38,827 nucleotides of DNA from contig DAISIL010000029.1 in the NCBI GenBank assembly GCA_036822015.1, forward strand, positions 1 to 38,827, written 5' to 3'. The position numbers were made by a program, and so were the translations under genes. Positions 1-7,157 of the stretch are shown piece after piece. Positions within the stretch are counted from its first letter, which is position 1. Every line of letters begins with the position of its first letter. The notes under the pieces are model-generated. The model saw only the letters and a program-made list of their open reading frames with translations, had not been told where the DNA came from and did not search any database. This DNA comes from DAISIL01 sp036822015 (GTDB lineage: Bacteria > Bacteroidota > Bacteroidia > Cytophagales > Bernardetiaceae).

Positions 1-197
1 GCGATGTTCCAGAGCTGCGACCGCCAATCGAAGCGGAAGAAATCCGCGCAACGCCCTGCCCCGCCCAGGCTACATAAGGCACGAAAAGTCGCCGACACCC
101 CGAAATGGTTACCCATCAGGAGCAGTAGAAGCATGACTATCGCCACCATAAAACCCGAAAAAGCCCAATGCCAACTTTCCTGCAAGATCAAATTCAT
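1..197 (-). CDS. YeeE/YedE-family membrane protein, N-terminal part (runs off the left edge)
   Basis: The complement encodes 65 residues starting at the ATG at 197 and continuing past the window edge. It has a Trp-rich start, a long hydrophobic segment (about residues 12-29), then a GNHFGVS motif, a short Cys-containing loop (ALCSLGGAGRC) and a DWRSQLWN segment. This order of one membrane helix, a G-N-x-x-F-G-[IV]-S turn, a cysteine pair and D-W-[RK]-x-x-[LI]-W-N is typical of the N-terminus of YeeE/YedE (DUF395) inner-membrane proteins, which are linked to thiosulfate or other sulfur-compound uptake. Only the first fifth or so of the protein is present, so the substrate cannot be judged. A -7 promoter element lies 23 bases upstream of the start. 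The opposite-strand reading frame at 4-219 is its shadow. Confidence 0.7.
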   Translation of the reverse strand, partial: MNLILQESWHWAFSGFMVAIVMLLLLLMGNHFGVSATFRALCSLGGAGRCADFFRFDWRSQLWNI

Positions 198-220
198 ATT
201 TTGCGGTATAATTAGATGAT

Positions 221-228
221 CAAACGTA
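221..228 (-). promoter_or_regulatory. -7 promoter element for the YeeE-like gene
   Basis: On the minus strand this reads TACGTTTG, an exact match to the Bacteroidota -7 consensus TAnnTTTG. It lies 23 bases before the ATG at 197, giving a predicted leader of roughly 20 bases. No clear TTTG -33 box is seen at the expected distance. Confidence 0.5.
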
Positions 229-341
229 AGAATAAACAGAAAAACATATTTTTGTTTGTTCATAAACGTTAAATTCACCCAACAGATTGTCTTGCAAGAA
301 AGAAGGACAAAATTAAAGCCTTTCTTATCAGACACTTACAC

Positions 342-1718
342 TTAAAGTAATCCGATCAACTTATCTGCCTCACGGATGCCACTTAGGTAAGCACCATGTA
401 CGGTTCCGCGATACTGTATCTCTGTATGCTCGCCTCCAAAGAAAAGTCGGCTATCGACCTCCTGCGCCATTGTGTTGAAGTCGGCCGAAGTTGCACCCAC
501 GGAGGCAAAGGTATAAGCCCCCAGGCTGTACGGGTTGGCACGCCAGCGTGTGCGGAGCATACGGGTAGGTGATGGGGCATTGCTGCCGTAGATGGCCCTG
601 AGGTGTGTCATGACCTGAGCCGTGATCTCCTGATCGGTCATGGATTCGGTCTGATCGGCGAAGTTGCCTAAGGCAAAGGTCATCAAGGCATGAGACGAGG
701 GCGCAAAACGATTGATGTTCAGGAAATAGTTGAAGGCACTTTTGGGCGCACCGGTGTAGCCGATGTATTGCAGATCGTTATTCCAGAAAGTATTTTCCCA
801 AATAAACAAAAATTTGTTTACGTTACCCATCCGATTACGGGCAAAGGTCTCTGTTTTGGTGCGCGGTAGGGCCGGCAAAAAGGCAATAGCATTGCTTTTG
901 AGTACCCCCAAAGGTACCGTAAGCAGGACATAATCGCCCGTGAAGGCTTCCGTATCCGTCTGGACACTCACAATGGGTGTGCTGTAGTCGATCGCTCGGA
1001 CGGGCTTCTGCAAGCGTACATCTAGCCCCTGCGCCAAAAAGTCCGTGATGCGGTCGTAGCCGTTGGTGATAATCAAATCTGTTCCCCTGAATATCTCATC
1101 ATCATCGAAGTATTTGGAGGAAAGTAGCGATACATCACCGCCTATATCGAACTCCAGATACGCCGAAAGAAAGTACCGCCAAAGGGGATCATTGGCCGTG
1201 TTGGGGTAGAGGGTATCAAAGACCTGGGCAAAGCTGCGATCTACGGTTCCGTTGCTGCGGACGTTATTGATGGCGCGGTCGTAGTCGTTTTCGGCACGCT
1301 CTAAGTCTCTGTCTGTGATTTGGTTACCATCGGCAGCATAAACGAGTACATTTTCGTCGTCGGTGGCAAAGGTACTTGCTTCGGCCTCTCCGGCCAACGG
1401 CGTGATGGGGTTTCCGTTGGGGCCATGAATCCAACTGGCTCCTTCATCGAAGGGAATACCAAAATCGCGGTTGGTGGCGATGCGCCCGCCAATTCTGGCT
1501 TGTGCCTCCAGCACTACGACCTCAAACCCTCGGGATTTGAGCTTACGGGCGGCGGCTAGTCCGGCGATACCTGCCCCAACGACAATGACTTTTTTGCCGT
1601 TAGGTGTGGCATCGGGTGTGATGTTGTCATCCTCTCCACAACTACTCAAAAGCTGTGGGGCCAACACAGCCAAAGACAAGCCTTGTAGGCTGTCTTTGAT
1701 AAATTTTCTTCGATCCAT
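342..1718 (-). CDS. flavin-dependent amine oxidase, Tat-type lipoprotein signal
   Basis: 458-residue FAD-dependent oxidoreductase of the monoamine oxidase/amine oxidoreductase family. The dinucleotide-binding motif VIVVGAGIAGLAAA (about residues 44-57) is followed by the EAQARIGGR loop (about 76-84) that contacts FAD. The C-terminal GGEHTEIQYRGTVHGAYLSG segment is the second FAD-contacting motif, common to plant polyamine oxidases, LSD1 and bacterial amine oxidases. The N-terminus has a twin-arginine stretch (D-R-R-K-F-I-K, residues 2-8), then a hydrophobic segment and a lipobox LSSC (Cys27). This suggests a cofactor-loaded protein exported by Tat and anchored as a lipoprotein. The amine substrate is unknown. 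It follows lpxK on the same strand with a 51-base AT-rich gap, so the two may be co-transcribed. Confidence 0.88.
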   Translation of the reverse strand: MDRRKFIKDSLQGLSLAVLAPQLLSSCGEDDNITPDATPNGKKVIVVGAGIAGLAAARKLKSRGFEVVVLEAQARIGGRIATNRDFGIPFDEGASWIHGPNGNPITPLAGEAEASTFATDDENVLVYAADGNQITDRDLERAENDYDRAINNVRSNGTVDRSFAQVFDTLYPNTANDPLWRYFLSAYLEFDIGGDVSLLSSKYFDDDEIFRGTDLIITNGYDRITDFLAQGLDVRLQKPVRAIDYSTPIVSVQTDTEAFTGDYVLLTVPLGVLKSNAIAFLPALPRTKTETFARNRMGNVNKFLFIWENTFWNNDLQYIGYTGAPKSAFNYFLNINRFAPSSHALMTFALGNFADQTESMTDQEITAQVMTHLRAIYGSNAPSPTRMLRTRWRANPYSLGAYTFASVGATSADFNTMAQEVDSRLFFGGEHTEIQYRGTVHGAYLSGIREADKLIGLL

Positions 1719-1769
1719 AGAATTTACAAAACAAAAAATTTTTTAAAAAACGTAAAATAGTCTAAAAAA

Positions 1770-2783
1770 TTATCCTTTTGCAATTTTTTCTTTGAGCCAG
1801 GGCAAAAAATCCTGGTCGGGGAAATCAACTTCGATGGGCAGATAAAAAGCCGGAAAATTGGGGCGCAAAGCGAGCCACTTGACGGCATCTTTTTCGGTGG
1901 TCAGGACGCTTGTCTGGGGGGGGCAATCGCGTAGGCGTGCCGCAATGCGCTGCATATCTGCGGCGGTATAGGCATGGTGATCGCCGAAGCTTATCTCATC
2001 CAGGCATTCAAAATACCGGGACAAGTACGCCCGCAACGGTTTGGTATTGCCGCCGATACCCGTAACCAGCAATATCCGGGATGTGATCTCGGGGAACCGC
2101 TCGGGCAAGAGCGGACGAATCTCCCCATAGACGACGGTACTAAAAAAAATTGGCGTTTGGGGGCGTAAGTATGGCTGGGCAGCCGCACGAATGTGTGTTT
2201 TTTCGGCAGTCGTTAGCTGACCAGGAGCTTTGGTGATCAGGAGGGCATCGGCACGCCGCCCCCCGTGGCGGGCCTCGCGCAAGCGTCCCTGTGGCAACAA
2301 GTAATCGGCATAAAAAGGGCGGTTGTAGTCGGAGAGCAAAAGCAGAAGTTGCGGGGCAATGGGGCGGTGCTGAAACACATCATCAAAGACAAGCCACTTC
2401 GTCTCGGGTGCTTCGGCGATGATACGCTGGGTGGCTGCCACCCGATCCTCGCCTACGGCTACGCGCACGGGCTGCCCATCAAACTTTCGGGCGATCTGAA
2501 AAGGCTCATCACCTATCGTTTGGGGGGTATCCTGGGGGGTATCCCAACGGAAACCCTTCGTGGCTCGCTTGTAGCCCCGGCTCAAAACCACCACCGGCCC
2601 TCGGGCAGAGAGATGACGCACCAAAAACTCCACGTGTGGGGTCTTGCCCGTACCGCCTACGGTGAGGTTGCCTACGCCTATGCTCGGGATGGAGGGCTGA
2701 TATACAGAGCGTAGCTTTTTGTCGTACAGCCAGTTGCGCAGCCGAGTAAGACCGTCAAAAATCAGGGCAAGGAGGCGTCTCAT
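1770..2783 (-). CDS. lpxK: tetraacyldisaccharide 4'-kinase (lipid A synthesis)
   Basis: 337-residue LpxK, the inner-membrane kinase that phosphorylates the 4' position of the lipid A disaccharide precursor. Visible hallmarks are an amphipathic N-terminus, the P-loop region S-I-G-V-G-N-L-T-V-G-G-T-G-K-T-P (Walker A GGTGKT at residues 43-48), the V-V-L-S-R-G-Y-K segment and IGDEP a little further on, and the C-terminal TTEKDAVKW block. I chose the ATG at 2783. A TTG six bases upstream would extend it by two residues but is less likely. The ATG sits three bases after the run TAATTTTTG, an imperfect -7 element, so the mRNA may have no leader. It is divergent from the BatC-like gene. Confidence 0.92.
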   Translation of the reverse strand: MRRLLALIFDGLTRLRNWLYDKKLRSVYQPSIPSIGVGNLTVGGTGKTPHVEFLVRHLSARGPVVVLSRGYKRATKGFRWDTPQDTPQTIGDEPFQIARKFDGQPVRVAVGEDRVAATQRIIAEAPETKWLVFDDVFQHRPIAPQLLLLLSDYNRPFYADYLLPQGRLREARHGGRRADALLITKAPGQLTTAEKTHIRAAAQPYLRPQTPIFFSTVVYGEIRPLLPERFPEITSRILLVTGIGGNTKPLRAYLSRYFECLDEISFGDHHAYTAADMQRIAARLRDCPPQTSVLTTEKDAVKWLALRPNFPAFYLPIEVDFPDQDFLPWLKEKIAKG

Positions 2784-2802
2784 CGTCAAAAATTACTAAA
2801 TA

Positions 2803-2834
2803 GTTGGTGGGCCGTGGGGCTTGGCTTATCTTTG
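2803..2834 (+). promoter_or_regulatory. promoter of the BatC-like gene
   Basis: GTTG at 2803-2806 and TATCTTTG at 2827-2834 are separated by 20 bases, close to the Bacteroidota arrangement TTTG-N19-TAnnTTTG. The ATG at 2853 follows after 18 bases. This is one of the better two-box promoters in the window. Confidence 0.6.
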
Positions 2835-2852
2835 GTTAGGAAAAATAAAGGT

Positions 2853-3677
2853 ATGAAATTATTTCTTGTTTTTGGATCAATGTTTCTTTTCCTCTGGGGA
2901 GGAATGGAAGGCTTCCAGCAGATCGCTAAGGTCAATTCGGTGAAAGCCAAAGCAGAGGCGGCTTTTCTCTCCGAAGACTATCCCGAAGCCGTGCGTTGGT
3001 ATGTCTATCTCAAAAACGAACTGCACCAAAACGACCCCGAAATTTCGCTTAACCTGGCTCATGCTTACTTTATGCAGCAGGACTCGGCGGCTAAGTTGCA
3101 CTACCAGGATTTGCTTCAATCTGACAACAAAGCCTTGCTTTCCGTGGCTTTTCAGCAGTTGGCTTTGCTCAAAGTAGGCACAGGCAATGACAAGAAAGCC
3201 CTGGAAGCAGCCGCCCAACTCTCTAAGCAGGCCTTACGCTACGATCCCACCAACGAAGAAGCCCGTTACAACTACGAACTCATCCAGCGCATCCTTGATC
3301 TGCAAAGCCAGCAACAACAAGAACAAGAAGACCAAAACCAAGAGCAAGAGCAAGACCAGCAACAAGAAGAGCAGGAGCAAAAGCAGCAAGACAAAGAACA
3401 GCAAGAGCAACAGGAAGGACAAGACAACAAAGAACAAAACGGCGACCCACAAGAAGAAGGTCAGGAGGGTAAAGAAAACCAAGCCGGCGACAAATCCGAA
3501 GAAGAAAAACAGCAAGCCCGAGAGCAGCAAATCAACCAAAAACTACAACAACTCAACATCTCCCGACAAAAAGCCGAGCAAATCCTCGAAGCCATGCGCA
3601 ACCAGGAAATGCAGTACATCCAGCAAAACATAAAACGCCCCCAAAACCCCAATCCCAACAACCTACCCGACTGGTAG
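2853..3677 (+). CDS. TPR protein with Q/E-rich tail, BatC-like
   Basis: 274-residue protein. An N-terminal hydrophobic signal/anchor (residues 1-20) is followed by tetratricopeptide-type helices (about 25-160: YPEAVRWYVYLKNE, ALLSVAFQQLALLK, ALRYDPTNEEARYNYELI). A very polar Gln/Glu/Lys low-complexity stretch (about 150-235) comes next, then a C-terminal helix pair, ISRQKAEQILEAMRNQEMQYIQ. TPR plus a charged spacer plus a terminal AEQILEA(L/M)R helix is the layout of BatC/BatE-like proteins of the Bacteroides aerotolerance operon. No batA, batB or MoxR ATPase neighbour is present here, so the gene stands alone. An upstream in-frame ATG at 2814 lies before the -7 element and is rejected. The 3' end overlaps the convergent chrA by 15 bases. 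Confidence 0.65.
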   Translation: MKLFLVFGSMFLFLWGGMEGFQQIAKVNSVKAKAEAAFLSEDYPEAVRWYVYLKNELHQNDPEISLNLAHAYFMQQDSAAKLHYQDLLQSDNKALLSVAFQQLALLKVGTGNDKKALEAAAQLSKQALRYDPTNEEARYNYELIQRILDLQSQQQQEQEDQNQEQEQDQQQEEQEQKQQDKEQQEQQEGQDNKEQNGDPQEEGQEGKENQAGDKSEEEKQQAREQQINQKLQQLNISRQKAEQILEAMRNQEMQYIQQNIKRPQNPNPNNLPDW

Positions 3678-4859
3678 CACCAAGCCCAACAACAACCCAC
3701 TCCCAATAATCAACGGAGCAGGTACGCGCGTCAGGAGCAGCAACAAAAAAGTACCTATGCCCAAGCTCACGTTGAGCCACGTAAAAGCCAGCGGTTCCAT
3801 CAGCAACAAAGCCCCCGCAATCACCAAACCCGAGCTAGCCCCGTTGATGCCCTCCAAAGATGCCCGCACCAAACGGTATTTTTTGAGCTGCTCCCAAAAC
3901 CGAATCACAAAGAAAATCAAAAACGTACCCGGCAAAAATATCCCCGCACTGGCAATCAAGGCACCCAAGACACCACCCCACACACTATCAAAGATCGCTT
4001 CGTTTTGGGGCAAAGCCAAGGCCCCCACATAAGCACTGAACGAAAAAACCGGACCCGGAATGGCCTGAACCATTGCGTAGCCCGACAAAAACTGCGATTC
4101 CGTCAGGTAACCCTTAAAGTCCACGAACTCCGTCAATAAAATCGGAATCAAGACCTGCCCGCCCCCAAAAATCAAACTCCCGTTGCGGTAGAAGTTTTCA
4201 AACAAACGAATCGGAAGCCAGCGCGTAATCCCACCCAGGGCAGCACTGCCCAGGGCCACACCGAGGTACAAGATGAAGTTGGCCCACTCGATACGCAGGG
4301 GTTCTTTCTCGGCTTTGGCTTGCTGGCCAAACTTCAAGCCCGAGATGAGTCCGCTCACGATCAAGGTCAAGGGAAAAACCCAGGGATTACGGATCAGGTA
4401 CGAGATAAGGGCCGCGGCCAACATCAAAAAAAATGCCGTCTTGGTACGGACTACTTTACGGGCAATTTTGTAAGCGGCATAAGCCACAAAGCCAATAGCC
4501 ATCGGCTGAATAAAACGGGTGAAGTCCAGCGAAAAGCCATTTTTTTGGAGATAGCCTGCCGTTAATCCAAAGAGGGTCATCAGGCAGAGGGCGGGCAAGA
4601 CCCAAACGAGTAGCGTCAGATAAGCCAGGCTAGCCCCTCCGCGCTTAAAGCCAATGGCAGTCAGGGTTTGGGTGGAGGTAGGGCCAGGCAGGATTTGGCA
4701 CAGGGCATGGAGTTCGATCAGTTCCTCTTCGGTAAGGTAGGCCCGTTTCTTGACCAACACCCGAAAGTACAGCGCCATATGCGCTTGCGGCCCACCAAAA
4801 GCCGTCAAGGCAAGCCAAAATATATCCCGCAAAAAGATCAAATGCCGTTTTCTTTTCAC
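3663..4859 (-). CDS. chrA: ChrA-family chromate/anion transporter, GTG start
   Basis: 398-residue CHR transporter with two homologous halves. The N-terminal half has TAFGGPQAHMALY near residue 20 and QILPGPTSTQ near 55. The C-terminal half has LIFGGGQVLIPIL and MVQAIPGPVFSFSAYVG. The repeated F-G-G-x-x-x and Q-x-x-P-G-P motifs, with about 10 hydrophobic helices, define the long ChrA family (proton/sulfate-coupled chromate efflux in characterised members). The start is placed at the GTG at 4859 (V-K-R-K-R-H), because TATCTTTG ends only four bases upstream (4864-4871). An ATG at 4931 would extend the protein backward through the promoter and into the VOC gene. The predicted transcript is therefore leaderless. 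Chromate as the real substrate is not shown by the sequence. Confidence 0.85.
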   Translation of the reverse strand: MKRKRHLIFLRDIFWLALTAFGGPQAHMALYFRVLVKKRAYLTEEELIELHALCQILPGPTSTQTLTAIGFKRGGASLAYLTLLVWVLPALCLMTLFGLTAGYLQKNGFSLDFTRFIQPMAIGFVAYAAYKIARKVVRTKTAFFLMLAAALISYLIRNPWVFPLTLIVSGLISGLKFGQQAKAEKEPLRIEWANFILYLGVALGSAALGGITRWLPIRLFENFYRNGSLIFGGGQVLIPILLTEFVDFKGYLTESQFLSGYAMVQAIPGPVFSFSAYVGALALPQNEAIFDSVWGGVLGALIASAGIFLPGTFLIFFVIRFWEQLKKYRLVRASLEGINGASSGLVIAGALLLMEPLAFTWLNVSLGIGTFLLLLLTRVPAPLIIGSGLLLGLVLPVG

Positions 4860-4863
4860 GCGG

Positions 4864-4871
4864 CAAAGATA
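4864..4871 (-). promoter_or_regulatory. -7 element immediately upstream of the chrA GTG start
   Basis: The minus strand reads TATCTTTG, then four bases, then GTG. The element lies wholly in the 16-base gap between the VOC stop codon (4876) and the chrA start, so any -33 contact lies inside the VOC gene. No good -33 TTTG is seen. Confidence 0.5.
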
Positions 4872-4875
4872 CGCA

Positions 4876-5262
4876 TTACTCCCAAAGCCCCTCGGGTACG
4901 ATTTCGAGGACGTGTCCGTCAGGGTCTTCAAAGTAGAAAGACTGATAGCCGCGCCCCCAATCGGTGCGATGCGTGATCGGGATGCCGGCTTGGTCTAGCC
5001 TGGTCTCCCAGTGGGCGTAGTCCTGGGGCGAAACCGAAAAAGCCATATGCTGCTTACCGTAGGCGTAGTGCGGCGGCAATACGGCCTCGGCACGGGAGGC
5101 CTCCGGCAAAAAACACAGCAGCACCGAAGTCCCCGCCCGAAAAAACACATGCCGTCCTTCGCTTAGGTGGATGACCGGTAAGCCCAACTGCCCGTGATAA
5201 AAGTCGCGGGTGCGGTGCAGGTCCTGGACATAGAGGCAAGTCTCTTTGATTTGTTGGATCAT
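4876..5262 (-). CDS. VOC-family metalloenzyme (glyoxalase/dioxygenase fold)
   Basis: 128-residue vicinal-oxygen-chelate protein. It shows the paired beta-alpha-beta-beta-beta repeats of the glyoxalase/fosfomycin-resistance fold: KETCLYVQDLHRTRDFYHGQLGLP in the first half and KQHMAFSV..YAHWETRLDQAGI..FYFEDPDGHVLEIVPEG in the second. Likely metal ligands are the His in KQHMAF and the Glu in LEIVPEG. The usual first-strand His is replaced by Glu in KETCLYV, as in many VOC proteins of unknown substrate. The start could be the GTG at 5265 or the ATG at 5262; I prefer the ATG. It follows the BtuB-like receptor by 9 bases, so it is probably co-transcribed with it. The specific reaction cannot be assigned. 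Confidence 0.8.
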   Translation of the reverse strand: MIQQIKETCLYVQDLHRTRDFYHGQLGLPVIHLSEGRHVFFRAGTSVLLCFLPEASRAEAVLPPHYAYGKQHMAFSVSPQDYAHWETRLDQAGIPITHRTDWGRGYQSFYFEDPDGHVLEIVPEGLWE

Positions 5263-5271
5263 CACGGTAGG

Positions 5272-7122
5272 TTATCGTTCGAGGCGTAAACTGAGGTGAT
5301 AGCTACGCAAGGGCATGGCTCGGTTGCTGATCTGTTGGTAGTCGTGGTTGAGGAGGTTTTCGATGCGCCCGCCATACCAGAGGCGATATTGCCCGACCTT
5401 TGCCAGGCGTTGGGCTTGTAGCTGTACCAGGACAAAGGACGGGAGGTAGGCTCGGTTGTCGTTGGCGATATACCGCCTGGCCGTCCACTGCGGCTGGGTG
5501 CTGATGTGCCACTGGCGGTGCTGCCAGTGAAGCAAGAGACTTGCCTGCCCTTCGGGCGTATAGGGCAGTTGATTGCCCAGGTGTGGGCCCGTAGCGAAGC
5601 GGGAACGGGTGTGGCTGTAATGCAGTTGCCCCTGCCACCGCCCCCAGGGGCCGGCATGGCGGGCGTGTAGGCGGAGTTCCGCGCCAGTGGCATGGACACG
5701 CTGGATGTTTTGGGGAGTCCAGATACCCCCAAGAGGCAGCCAAACGACCCAATCTTGGACGCGATGCCCAAAGGCCGTGAGTTCCATGCTTAGCCATGCC
5801 TTGGGCGCAAAGACAAGCCCCAACTCGAGGTTATGGCCCAGCTCGGGAGCAATTTCGGGATTGCCGCCAGGCTGCCAGTAGCGTTCGTTGAAGGTAGGCA
5901 GGCGAAAGCTACGGGATACTTGACCTTTGACTGTAAGGGCGGGAGAGAGCGTCCAGGCAAAGCCCAGATCGGGGGTAAGCGGAACGCGATAGCCCTCGGC
6001 AAGCTCCTGGCGCACGTTCAGGTGCCAGGCCAGGTGCGGCAGGGGCTGCCAGTGGAGCCGCCCAAAGGCAGACCAACGGCTTTCGCTGGGCTGCCCTTCG
6101 GCGTAGCTATCCACCTGAGCAAGCAGATGGATGAGTTGAAAGCCCGCTTCGGCATCCAGATTGGGGCGGAGGCTTTTCCGCTTCTGGGCTTGGGCCATCC
6201 AGCGGTGGGTGAGCGTCCGGTCGGTGTTTTTGAATACCGTCTGATCGCGGAAGTAAGCCAACCCTGCTTCTAGCCCAGGCTGCTGATAGCGCAAAGCCAA
6301 GCGGAGGTTGTCTTGCGCAAAAGCATCACCTGGAGCGCGATCCCCGAAGGTCGATTGCAGACGCTGATCGGCGGCATGATACCAGGCATGTATGCCCAGC
6401 CGCTGATGGGCTTTGGGCTGAAAAAACAAGGACTGTTGAAAGCCCCCGTAGCCGAAGGCGGCGTTTTCCTGGATCGCCTGGTATCCCCTCGGATGCCGAT
6501 ACGTGAAGCGGTTGTCGGAGTAGCTGCCATAAAATCGCGTCTGGCTCTGCCAGTTTTCACCCCCCATCCGAAGAGATGCTCCCCAAAAACCCTGGGCTGG
6601 CTGCCAGGGCTTGTCAGCTTGCAAGCTACTGATCTCTTGATGGATGCTTACGCGGGTCTCCCCCAAAAAAGCATCCGGTGTGCTTTCCAGATGCACACTC
6701 CCGCCCATTGCCCCCGACCCAAAGCACTGGCTACCGGCCCCGTGTTGTACCCAGATCAAGTCCTCACCGAACGTTGGCAGTTGAGAAAAATCGACCTGCC
6801 CCAGCGTAGGCGAAGCCACCGGAAAACCATTCCAGAGAACGGCCGTGTGCATGGCTCCCAGTCCGCGCAAAGCCGGCGTAGCCGCCATACCATTGCCGTA
6901 AGTTTTGAAGTAAAACCCGTGTGCCGATAAGAGATCGCTCAATCGGCGGGTCTCAAACTGGCTTTTGGTGAGGCTATCCAGGGTATATTGCCGACTGCCA
7001 AGGGCATAATCCTGCCAACGCGCAGCCCCAATCTCAATTTCGGGTAAAACGACCTGCCCGCACACCGCTCCCGCTCCCAGCCAGCACAAAAGCCCCAGCA
7101 CAGCACAGACGCACATTTTCAT
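5272..7122 (-). CDS. TonB-dependent outer-membrane receptor, BtuB-like
   Basis: 616-residue TonB-dependent receptor. A signal peptide (about residues 1-22, ending near GAVCGQ) is followed by a plug domain with RRLSDLLSAHG, TPALRGLGAMHTAVLWNGFPV and AGSQCFGSGAMGGSVHL, then a 22-strand-type barrel ending in a Bacteroidota-like terminal strand (MPLRSYHLSLRLER). It lacks the N-terminal carboxypeptidase-regulatory-like domain of SusC proteins. Its length and plug are most like BtuB-type cobalamin receptors, though the ligand is not proven. I start at MKMCVCAV (ATG at 7122), four bases after TATCTTTG. A longer upstream frame would run back through the promoter and into ribD. Because the leader is near zero, a cobalamin riboswitch cannot be present directly upstream. 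It is divergent from ribD. Confidence 0.85.
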   Translation of the reverse strand: MKMCVCAVLGLLCWLGAGAVCGQVVLPEIEIGAARWQDYALGSRQYTLDSLTKSQFETRRLSDLLSAHGFYFKTYGNGMAATPALRGLGAMHTAVLWNGFPVASPTLGQVDFSQLPTFGEDLIWVQHGAGSQCFGSGAMGGSVHLESTPDAFLGETRVSIHQEISSLQADKPWQPAQGFWGASLRMGGENWQSQTRFYGSYSDNRFTYRHPRGYQAIQENAAFGYGGFQQSLFFQPKAHQRLGIHAWYHAADQRLQSTFGDRAPGDAFAQDNLRLALRYQQPGLEAGLAYFRDQTVFKNTDRTLTHRWMAQAQKRKSLRPNLDAEAGFQLIHLLAQVDSYAEGQPSESRWSAFGRLHWQPLPHLAWHLNVRQELAEGYRVPLTPDLGFAWTLSPALTVKGQVSRSFRLPTFNERYWQPGGNPEIAPELGHNLELGLVFAPKAWLSMELTAFGHRVQDWVVWLPLGGIWTPQNIQRVHATGAELRLHARHAGPWGRWQGQLHYSHTRSRFATGPHLGNQLPYTPEGQASLLLHWQHRQWHISTQPQWTARRYIANDNRAYLPSFVLVQLQAQRLAKVGQYRLWYGGRIENLLNHDYQQISNRAMPLRSYHLSLRLER

Positions 7123-7126
7123 CTGG

Positions 7127-7134
7127 CAAAGATA
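7127..7134 (-). promoter_or_regulatory. -7 element of the BtuB-like receptor gene
   Basis: The minus strand reads TATCTTTG, four bases before the ATG at 7122. It lies 11 bases from the ribD -7 element on the other strand, so the two promoters share the same 30 bases. Confidence 0.55.
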
Positions 7135-7145
7135 AGCCTTTTTTG

Positions 7146-7153
7146 TAGTTTTG
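7146..7153 (+). promoter_or_regulatory. -7 element of ribD
   Basis: TAGTTTTG fits TAnnTTTG and ends four bases before the ribD ATG at 7158. The predicted transcription start coincides with the start codon. Confidence 0.5.
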
Positions 7154-7157
7154 TTGC

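Noticed and set aside
4..219. 71-residue plus-strand frame at the left edge
   Set aside because: The other strand encodes a convincing YeeE-like N-terminus with a promoter; the plus frame is rich in Arg/Pro with no domain.
3300..3530. Possible repeat array or CRISPR-like tract
   Set aside because: The repetition comes from Gln/Glu/Lys codons in a low-complexity protein region; no regular repeat-spacer pattern exists.
4860..4931. Longer chrA beginning at the ATG at 4931
   Set aside because: It would cover the -7 element and overlap the VOC gene; the family signature begins near the GTG at 4859.
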